Shown in pieces: positions 7,115-12,830 of a stretch of 12,830 nt of DNA. The stretch lies in assembly GCA_937887565.1 (NCBI GenBank), contig CALABS010000078.1, forward strand, positions 1-12,830, read 5' to 3'. Position 1 is the stretch's first letter, and the number at the start of each line of letters is the position of its first letter. This DNA is from an uncultured Rhodospirillaceae bacterium (GTDB lineage: Bacteria; Pseudomonadota; Alphaproteobacteria; Rhodospirillales; Magnetospirillaceae). The translations under genes and the position numbers were made by a program. The notes beneath the pieces were generated by a model. The model ran no database searches. It had not been told where the DNA came from and saw nothing but the letters and a program-made list of their open reading frames with translations.

Positions 7115-8074
7115 TTAAACAGTGAGGCCGGGAACTTGCCCGGCCTCGTTGGTGAGAGTGGTGGTTGTTTCGTCCGGAAGGACGTCCTGCGGTTTGGGGC
7201 GTCCGTTCTTGAAGGCGGCGTCGCCGGGCATGTTGGCCATCAGATGCTTGCGGGCGGTCTTGAACTCGTCGCCGATCAGGCCGAGGTGGAGCAGGAAGAC
7301 CCGGAAGTCGTACTTGGCGCTCTGGGGATCGAAATCCCGCTTGCGGCTGGAGGCTGCCCGACCGTTGAGCGCCTTGGCGGCGACGGCGAGGCAGAATTGC
7401 AGGTAGGCCTTGATCCGCCCCGCGTGGAGGGTCGCCTCGAACCAGCGGAACTCCACCGTGCCCCGGTACCAGACGTTGTGCAGGTTGACCCCGTGGTAGC
7501 GGCTGTTGTCGTAGTGCTGGGGCTGGCGGTTGTGGTAGCCGTACCAGATGCGGTTGAGCTGGTCCTTGGTGCGGGGGCGATGCTGTTCGATGCGCTGGAT
7601 CAGCTCGTCGCTGACCGGCCGGGTGTAGCGATTGAGCCGGTCGCGGCTGATGCCGAGGGCGTGGAGGATCAGCGGCTCCTGCTTGTAGATGATCTTGGCC
7701 AGGTTACCCAGGTGTCTGCCGTCGAAGGGCGCGGCGTCGATATGGATGTGAATGCCGCACTGGCTGTTGATCTTGCCTCCGGCGCGGCGGATGGCCCGGA
7801 CCACCTCCTGCAGTTGCGGGATGTCGTCGTAGCCGAGCACCGGGCTGACCACCTCGGCCCGCAGATGGGCCGGGACGCTGGTCAGGGAGGCGTCCCCCAC
7901 CACCTTCCAGACGCGGCCGCGCAGGTCCTCGACCTCCCAGGGGTCATAGCTGCTGGGGATGCCGACATGGCGGACCGTGCCGCCCACCACCGAGTGGATG
8001 GCCCAGGCGATCTGCTCCCGGGTGCGTTTTACGGTCTCGATCTCGATCCCGTAGTGGATCTCTTTCAGGTTCAT
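7115..8074 (-). CDS. Amidoligase-family enzyme (GS/GCS fold), first gene of the cassette
   Basis: A 319-aa protein with the metal- and ATP-binding pattern of the amidoligase family, distantly related to glutamine synthetase and gamma-glutamylcysteine synthetase. Seen in order: YGIEIET at 8-14, WKVVGDASL at 56-64, AEVVSPVL at 73-80, CGIHIHID at 106-113, RYHGVNLHN at 192-200 and TVEFRWFEATLH at 206-217. These supply the acidic, histidine and arginine residues expected for ATP-dependent joining of a carboxyl group to an amine. Such ligases are thought to act on amino acids, small metabolites or peptides; this one's substrate cannot be read off. The start is supported by GGAGG six bases upstream. 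The 249-nt spacer before it probably holds the promoter of the cassette. The C-terminal tail from about 285 looks disordered. Confidence 0.88.
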   Translation of the reverse strand: MNLKEIHYGIEIETVKRTREQIAWAIHSVVGGTVRHVGIPSSYDPWEVEDLRGRVWKVVGDASLTSVPAHLRAEVVSPVLGYDDIPQLQEVVRAIRRAGGKINSQCGIHIHIDAAPFDGRHLGNLAKIIYKQEPLILHALGISRDRLNRYTRPVSDELIQRIEQHRPRTKDQLNRIWYGYHNRQPQHYDNSRYHGVNLHNVWYRGTVEFRWFEATLHAGRIKAYLQFCLAVAAKALNGRAASSRKRDFDPQSAKYDFRVFLLHLGLIGDEFKTARKHLMANMPGDAAFKNGRPKPQDVLPDETTTTLTNEAGQVPGLTV

Positions 8075-8262
8075 GCGTGCCTCCGTCGTTCATGGCGCTT
8101 CTAAGTCGTTGTCTGGCAAGGCTTTTTAGCCTCCGCTTACACCATGAATGAATGCTTCTTTCCGGACACAAATCAAGTAGAAGAACAGCCGAAGCCGACA
8201 TTTAACACGTTTATTTTCAATGACTTGCGAGTTTGTCCGGATTGGGCGGCGCACAGGCGGCC
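8075..8262. other. AT-rich spacer upstream of the amidoligase operon
   Basis: The stretch between the terminator-like repeat and the amidoligase start is more AT-rich than the flanking genes, especially 8150-8225, and carries no convincing gene on either strand. It is the likely promoter region for the cassette, but I find no pair of -35 and -10 boxes worth naming. It contains an 8-bp inverted pair, tccggaca at 8161-8168 and tgtccgga at 8234-8241, and a small hairpin (aggct, tttt, agcct) at 8119-8132 within the probable leader. Either may be chance. Confidence 0.4.
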
Positions 8263-8298
8263 GAAACCCCGGAACGGGCTGGCCGTATCCGGGGTTTC
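8263..8298 (-). terminator. Perfect 11-bp inverted repeat, probable terminator of the tail operon
   Basis: GAAACCCCGGA, a 14-base loop and TCCGGGGTTTC pair perfectly on either strand. It lies 26 bases past the stop of the 85-aa gene and before the amidoligase operon. No separate T-run follows, but the outer stem ends in A and T pairs that could serve in both directions. Termination is inferred from position and stem strength. Confidence 0.6.
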
Positions 8299-8323
8299 TG
8301 GGTTGGCGGTGGCAGTGAGCCGG

Positions 8324-8581
8324 TCAGCCGGAGGCGGTATCGGAGGTGATCAGGCTGGCGTGCAGCTCGAGGTTGCGCGACTCGTCGGCCCGCATCCGCG
8401 CCAGCAGCGCCGTGAAGGCCTCCGCTTCGGCGGCCGGGAGCTTTGATGCCCGTTCCAGCCGCGCCAGGCGCTGGTGCAGATTCTCCAGCAGGCCCAGGGC
8501 GTGGTCGCGGATCAGGCCGTCGCGCTTCTCCTGCGGCGTGGGGATGAACTCGGTCAGGCCGCCTTTGCGTCGAACGATCAT
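8324..8581 (-). CDS. Small helical protein, last gene of the phage tail module (unknown function)
   Basis: An 85-aa hydrophilic protein I do not recognise. From about residue 18 it looks helical, with heptad-like leucines (GLLENLHQRLARLERA, 30-45, then EAFTALLARMRAD, 54-66), suggesting a coiled-coil or helical hairpin. There is no signal peptide, membrane segment or cysteine. It is a real gene on context: AAGGAGG lies seven bases before the ATG, it starts 12 bases after the stop of the large tail protein, and it ends before the probable terminator. Small helical proteins after a tail-fibre-like gene are often assembly helpers, but here that is only a guess from position. Confidence 0.7.
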   Translation of the reverse strand: MIVRRKGGLTEFIPTPQEKRDGLIRDHALGLLENLHQRLARLERASKLPAAEAEAFTALLARMRADESRNLELHASLITSDTASG

Positions 8582-8593
8582 GGCCGTGCCTCC

Positions 8594-11500
8594 TTAGCTC
8601 AGGGTCGCGCCCAGCGAATGGATGCGCGGGTAGATCAGCGGCGTGCCGGTCATCTCGGCCTTGTAGCGGACCTTGTTGCCGGTGTTGTCGGTGAAGGTGC
8701 GCACCAGGGTGTACTCGGTCCAGTTCTCGTCGATGGGCCGGGTGTCCTGGATGGTCATCGCCTCCCAGGTCAGGCCGCCGTCGTTGCTGGCGAACCATTG
8801 CAGTGTGGTACCGCTGGGGATTTGCATCTGCACATAGGCCTTGGTCGATTCCACCCCCTGGGTCAGCTCGTTCTCGCGGGTCAGGTAGGCCCCGGTGGTC
8901 TTGTTGAGGTAGCCCACCAGGTTGACGTCGCGGAAGTTGATGGCCGGGGTGTCGTTGGAAAGCGAGCTGCTCAGGCGCACGCGGATCTGGACCCGGGTGG
9001 CGAGGTTGGGCAGCCGTTCCTCCTCGGCGGGAACCATGGCGTCCCAGGTCACGCCGCCGTCGGTGGAGTATTCCCAGTCGAGGCCGGTGCCCTGGGGGAT
9101 GGCCGAGTATTCGTCGAGGTTGATGTCGGAGAACTGCACGCCGGTGATCGGCTGGAAGCGGATCATCCCCTCGGACTGGAAGTTGTAGCCGTAGATCTTC
9201 ATCGCCAGGTCGGAGCCGTTGAGCGGCGTCCAGGTCTCGGCGTTGGAGCTCTCCAGCAGCACGCCTTCCATGTAGGTCTGCCGGGTGATGATGCCCCAGC
9301 GGCCCATCTTGCCGAGGGTGGCGGTGCGGACCTTGTAATTGGTGCTGTTGGTCAGCAGCACCACGGAATAGCTGGTGTTGGCCTCGGCGTAGAACGGGTC
9401 GTCGAAGCGAATGCGGGTCTCGCCGCTCAGGCTGATCTCGTTCGGGGCCAGCACCTTCTCGGCGAACACCACGCCGTTGGGCAGACCGGTGGTGACGCCG
9501 CGAATCTGCACCGTGACCGGGATGCTCGGGTCCCTGGCGGTGAACTGCAGACCGATGCTGGAGATCACCTGGTTTTGGGTGAAGCTGAAGGTCTGGGCCA
9601 GCGGATCGCGGGGCACGAAGATGGTCTGGGTGCGCCAGACCACCTGCACCACGGGCACGCGGATGATGCGGTTCTCGATGATGCGCTCGATGCGGGTGAT
9701 GACCAGCGGATCGTTGATCTGCAGGCTGGCCCGGGCCGAGTAGACGCCGTCGGCCATCTCCACGATGCGGTTGCCGTTGCGGGCGTTGGTCGGAATGGTG
9801 AAGGAGGCGCTGACCCGACCGGCCTCGTCGCTGATCAGGTTGCTGGCCATCACCTGGCCGTCGCAGCGCAGCACGATGCCGGATTTGCTCGGGGTGAAGT
9901 TGATGCCGGTGACGGCGATGCCGGTCTGGCCGCGCCGCCCGAGGTTGGGCGTGATCTGCAGCATGGCCGGGGGCTTGTCGAACACGGCGTAGGGGTTGAT
10001 GTTGCGCTCCTCGGACCAGTCGTTCTGCTCCACCAGCACGGTCTCGTTGCCCGGCAGCAGCGCCAGGCTGCCGAAGAAGCTCGCGTTGCTGCCCGCCTGA
10101 TCGACCGAGAGCACGGTGGAGTGCGGAATGCGGTCCGGCGCGACGAAACGGGCGATCTCGTTGACCCGGGCGTCCCATTCGGCGTGGTAGATGTCCGACT
10201 GGGCGGTGTTCGAGAAGTCGTCCGAGTAGATGCCTTTCTTGGTCTGGGCGTCCCGGTTCTGCAGCTCGTTGTTCATCTGGTACTGGGCATCGTTGTACTT
10301 CAGGTCCTCGACGTCCTGGATGATGTCGTGGATCTGGTCCATGGTGATGCGGGTCAGGCCGAAGTTGCGGATCTCCATGTCGGTGGAGTTGGGCGGGCAG
10401 TCGATGCTGCACAGCCCCAGGGCGTTTTCCGGCACGATGGGCAGCTTCGGGAAATCGGCCGGAGCCCCTTCCAGCCGTTTGATTTCGGTGGTGGTGGCGT
10501 AAACGATGTCGCGACGGCCGAGGTAATAGTCGTAGTCCAGGCTGCAGTTGGAGCCGTTCACCGGCTGGTCGCCGAGGCTGCCGCGCCCGAAGTTGATCAC
10601 GTTGAGGTTGCCCAGCTCGAGCTGGACCGGCGACATGGTGAGTCCGGCCGTGTTGGTGGCCGGAGGCGAAGCGGTGCCGATCTCCTCGACGCCGTCGTCG
10701 ACGTAGGAGAGCGCCTCGCTGCCCAGTTCCATCAGGCGCTTGTAGTCGGTGCGTGCGCCGTTGGTGGCGGCCCGGTAGACGCGATAGCCGGTCGCGCCGC
10801 TGACCGGCAGCCAGGAGAGCTTGTTCATCTCCCCGGCGGCGGTGGCCCGGGCGATGACCGCAGCGGCGTTGAAGGCCGTCTCGCCGGTGGCGTTGTAGGC
10901 GGTCACCAGATAGAAATAGTTTCCGGCCGCCGGATGGTTGGCCTGTCCGAACCAGCCGCTGTCCACGTAGTCGGTGCCCTTGACCATCTGCTTGGTGTAG
11001 GTCCAGCGCACCGTGTAGGTGGTGCCGATGGCCGGTTCGTTACCGGAGCCGAGCCAGTCGACATGGTTGCCCGACTGCTGCCAGTCCACGCCCTCTTGGA
11101 AGATGGTCGCCCCCTGGCTGACCTCGAGGATGTCCACGACGGGATTGGGGTCGAGCAGGTCTTCGCCGCCGCCCACCGAGCCGCGAGTGACGTTGCGGGT
11201 GATCTCGACGATGGCCTCCACCTGGGTCGTCTCCTTGAGCGGCGTGGAGTTGACCGGATAGCGGCGCTTGTTGATGTCGAAGGTCTTCTGCTCGCCGCGC
11301 ACCGACTTGGTGGCGATGGATTTGGGCACCAGGGTCGAGGTGGGCAGATCGCGCTGATGCCGGAAGCCCTGGATGTAGGCGCGTCCGGCGTTGGTGATCG
11401 CCTCCACGCTGTCGTCGTCGACGCCGCCGATGAAGGTGTCGAAGCCCCGCACCAGATAGCTTCCGGCCTGGTCGAAGGTGCGCTCGGCCAGGTTCTGAAT

Positions 11501-12142
11501 CAGGGAATTGAGCCCCTCGGCGGCGGCGAAGGAGAGCTGGTCCTCGGTGATCGAGGAGACGGTGATCCGGCTGCCCGGCAGCGTGCCCAGCAGATCCCGC
11601 AGGTAGAGGTTGGACTTCTCCTGCACCGTGGGCGTGACGTCGCCGCTCTCGCGGTCGAACTTGTAGATCGGGATCACCCGGCGCTCGGTCACGTTGTTGG
11701 GCAGTGTCTGGCCGCTGGTATCCGTCGCCTTGAGAGAGAGAACCCATTTTTCCCGTTCGGCGGTGGGCTCGCCGGTGGCCGGATTGATCAGGGCCGGGTC
11801 CTGGGTGTAGCCGTAGTTGTACTTCAGCAGCTCCACGTAAACGTAATCGGCCCCGCTGGTGGTGGCCGGATCATAGGTCAGGGTCGCGCCGCTCACCTGT
11901 TCCAGATGGCCGTCGATGTAGACCACGCCCGGGGCCAGGGTCAGGACGTTGGCGGCCGCGCTGACCTCGAGGCCCATGATGATGGAGCCTTCCTTGAACA
12001 GGATGTCGGCGATCTTGCGCCGCTCCAGGTTGATGATGTCCTGCTGCTCGTTGAGTTCGGAATCCAGCAGGTCGCGATCCTGATGGTAGCGGATGCGCTT
12101 GTAGTTCTTGGTCGGGTCGAATGTCTCGCGTGAGATGCTCAT
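8594..12142 (-). CDS. Large phage tail/baseplate-associated protein, DUF4815-like, multidomain
   Basis: A 1182-aa structural protein. The N-terminus (TFDPTKNYKRIRYHQDRDLL, 7-26, then SELNEQQDI) resembles the start of phage DUF4815 proteins and probably anchors it to the baseplate or tail. Next comes a fibronectin type III-like segment at about 388-490 (NYFYLVTAYNATGETAF and ATGYRVYRAA). An IPT/TIG-like beta domain lies at about 725-810 (ITPNLGRRGQTGIAVTGINF), and a beta-rich region at about 845-990 that I cannot place. At the C-terminus two related units each carry an Asp-box-like motif, STDGGVTW at 1026-1033 and SNDGGLTW at 1119-1126. The layout suggests a fibre or wedge protein contacting the cell surface. 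The start is supported by GGAGG eight bases upstream; it follows the tail-collar-like gene by 15 bases. Family naming is from memory of the sequence pattern. Confidence 0.8.
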   Translation of the reverse strand: MSISRETFDPTKNYKRIRYHQDRDLLDSELNEQQDIINLERRKIADILFKEGSIIMGLEVSAAANVLTLAPGVVYIDGHLEQVSGATLTYDPATTSGADYVYVELLKYNYGYTQDPALINPATGEPTAEREKWVLSLKATDTSGQTLPNNVTERRVIPIYKFDRESGDVTPTVQEKSNLYLRDLLGTLPGSRITVSSITEDQLSFAAAEGLNSLIQNLAERTFDQAGSYLVRGFDTFIGGVDDDSVEAITNAGRAYIQGFRHQRDLPTSTLVPKSIATKSVRGEQKTFDINKRRYPVNSTPLKETTQVEAIVEITRNVTRGSVGGGEDLLDPNPVVDILEVSQGATIFQEGVDWQQSGNHVDWLGSGNEPAIGTTYTVRWTYTKQMVKGTDYVDSGWFGQANHPAAGNYFYLVTAYNATGETAFNAAAVIARATAAGEMNKLSWLPVSGATGYRVYRAATNGARTDYKRLMELGSEALSYVDDGVEEIGTASPPATNTAGLTMSPVQLELGNLNVINFGRGSLGDQPVNGSNCSLDYDYYLGRRDIVYATTTEIKRLEGAPADFPKLPIVPENALGLCSIDCPPNSTDMEIRNFGLTRITMDQIHDIIQDVEDLKYNDAQYQMNNELQNRDAQTKKGIYSDDFSNTAQSDIYHAEWDARVNEIARFVAPDRIPHSTVLSVDQAGSNASFFGSLALLPGNETVLVEQNDWSEERNINPYAVFDKPPAMLQITPNLGRRGQTGIAVTGINFTPSKSGIVLRCDGQVMASNLISDEAGRVSASFTIPTNARNGNRIVEMADGVYSARASLQINDPLVITRIERIIENRIIRVPVVQVVWRTQTIFVPRDPLAQTFSFTQNQVISSIGLQFTARDPSIPVTVQIRGVTTGLPNGVVFAEKVLAPNEISLSGETRIRFDDPFYAEANTSYSVVLLTNSTNYKVRTATLGKMGRWGIITRQTYMEGVLLESSNAETWTPLNGSDLAMKIYGYNFQSEGMIRFQPITGVQFSDINLDEYSAIPQGTGLDWEYSTDGGVTWDAMVPAEEERLPNLATRVQIRVRLSSSLSNDTPAINFRDVNLVGYLNKTTGAYLTRENELTQGVESTKAYVQMQIPSGTTLQWFASNDGGLTWEAMTIQDTRPIDENWTEYTLVRTFTDNTGNKVRYKAEMTGTPLIYPRIHSLGATLS

Positions 12143-12157
12143 GTTTGAATCCTCCAG

Positions 12158-12691
12158 TTAGATCTTGATGATCCCGACCAGCTCCACGCGGGTGTCGGAA
12201 ATCTTGTTGAAGTCGGGAATGTTCTTCACCTCGTACAGGTAGCCCGGGCGCAGCACCTCGCCGGTCGGGTTGGTGTCCTGATGGAACACGCCGCCCATGG
12301 CGAGATCCCCGGTGACGCTTTCCACGTACTGCACGTCGCCGCCGAAGAAGCCGTATTCGCGGATGGTGATGCCGTTGGCCTCGGCCTCGTCGAAGCGGAA
12401 GAAGACGCCGATGGTGTTGGTCTCCTCGCCGGTTTCCAGGTAGCGCACGCCGTTGACCAGGAGCGCCCCTTCGGCGTCCTCCTTGAGGAAGGTCCGCTTG
12501 TAGTAGCGCTTGCGGGCGCGTTCGTTTCTGAGCCCGGTCTGGCCGATGTCCGGCGCGGGCGGATTCTGCGGGTCGGTGAAGCTGGCATCCCCGTCGCCGA
12601 TGGCGCAGTGGGTGATGCCGTCCACGGCCTGGCCGAGGAGGAGTTTGGCCGTCAGTATCCGGCCGGTTTTGACGATGAGTCCCAGTGCCAT
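12158..12691 (-). CDS. Phage tail-collar/tail-fibre-like protein
   Basis: A 177-aa protein whose pattern resembles the N-terminal domain of tail-collar fibre proteins: a start with KTGRILTAKLLLGQAV, then THCAIGDGD at 27-35, and a glycine-rich turn GITIREYGFFGGDV at 107-120, followed by a beta-rich end. In tailed phages such domains connect fibres to the baseplate. Here it is not fused to a long fibre, so it may be an adaptor for the 1182-aa protein encoded just downstream. AAAGGAG lies seven bases before the ATG, and the preceding gene stops 12 bases upstream. The match is by pattern; a different baseplate component is possible. Confidence 0.68.
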   Translation of the reverse strand: MALGLIVKTGRILTAKLLLGQAVDGITHCAIGDGDASFTDPQNPPAPDIGQTGLRNERARKRYYKRTFLKEDAEGALLVNGVRYLETGEETNTIGVFFRFDEAEANGITIREYGFFGGDVQYVESVTGDLAMGGVFHQDTNPTGEVLRPGYLYEVKNIPDFNKISDTRVELVGIIKI

Positions 12692-12703
12692 TGCTGTTCT
12701 CCT

Positions 12704-12830
12704 TTAGGTCTGAATTTCGTGGTCTTGATCGATGAGCACCGCGAACAGGATCTGGCGCGTGTCGGCCAGCAGCCCGGCCGGGATCGCGATGCGCTGAACG
12801 GTGTCGGATCGGCTGATGTGTGCGCCGGAC
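12704..12830 (-). CDS. C-terminal fragment of an unidentified protein of the tail module
   Basis: The last 41 residues (from SGAHISRSDTVQRIAIPAGL, ending DQDHEIQT) before a TAA; the gene continues past the right edge. It is on the same strand as the tail genes and ends 12 bases before the collar-like gene, so it is probably part of the same structural operon. The fragment is too short to name. The open frame, the stop followed directly by a good ribosome site, and the tight spacing support it. Confidence 0.6.
   Translation of the reverse strand, partial: SGAHISRSDTVQRIAIPAGLLADTRQILFAVLIDQDHEIQT

Noticed and set aside
8144..8446. Plus-strand 100-codon open frame starting MNECFF in the spacer
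   Set aside because: No ribosome site, it crosses the terminator and runs antisense into the 85-aa gene, and the product has no recognisable pattern.
8217..10412. A 731-codon open frame on the minus strand overlapping the tail gene in another frame
   Set aside because: Composition is dominated by Arg, His, Gln and Pro, typical of an off-frame reading of high-GC coding DNA; it crosses the small 85-aa gene and the terminator.
8474..12133. A 1219-codon open frame on the plus strand, antisense to the large tail gene
   Set aside because: It mirrors the GC-rich codons of the minus-strand gene, has low-complexity Val/Gly/Asp/His-rich composition, no ribosome site and no recognisable domain; the minus-strand gene has family-like motifs and proper spacing.

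Overview
All the genes I can support lie on the minus strand, so transcription runs from high to low coordinates. GC is high overall but uneven: a 60-base sample in the tail gene (9001-9060) counts 43 G/C and one inside hsdS (1801-1860) counts 27. The protein types (phage baseplate/tail proteins, an amidoligase cassette, a type I restriction-modification operon) suggest an accessory or prophage region of a GC-rich proteobacterium-like host. The sequence does not fix the taxon. No integrase, terminase, attachment site, tRNA, rRNA, IS element or CRISPR array is visible, so it is open whether this is an active phage, a remnant or a genomic island.

Region 1 (12830 down to about 8263) is a phage tail/baseplate module. 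It holds the last 41 residues of an unidentified protein, a 177-aa tail-collar-like protein, a 1182-aa multidomain protein with a DUF4815-like N-terminus, and an 85-aa helical protein. It ends at a perfect 11-bp inverted repeat that probably acts as a terminator.

Region 2 (8262 to 5279) starts with a relatively AT-rich spacer and then a compact four-gene operon: an amidoligase of the glutamine synthetase/gamma-glutamylcysteine synthetase fold, a protein with a C-terminal DUF5049-like segment, a stand-alone class II glutamine amidotransferase, and a gamma-glutamylcyclotransferase-like protein. Genes two to four are linked by overlaps, and the recognisable catalytic residues are present. Together the enzymes could form an amide or gamma-glutamyl bond, supply ammonia from glutamine, and later remove a gamma-glutamyl group. 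The substrate is unknown. This is the most interesting system in the window.

Region 3 (5278 to 1) is a type I restriction-modification operon with its own strong sigma70-type promoter and a leader of about 90 nt containing a hairpin. Order: small MerR/excisionase-type DNA-binding protein, hsdM, hsdS, a YhcG/DUF1016 PDDEXK nuclease, then hsdR (first 106 codons only; it runs off the left edge). The hsdM to hsdR genes are joined by overlapping stops and starts. The nuclease gene is bracketed by a 16-bp direct repeat (15 of 16 identical) covering its own start and the hsdR start, which suggests it was inserted at a former hsdS/hsdR junction.
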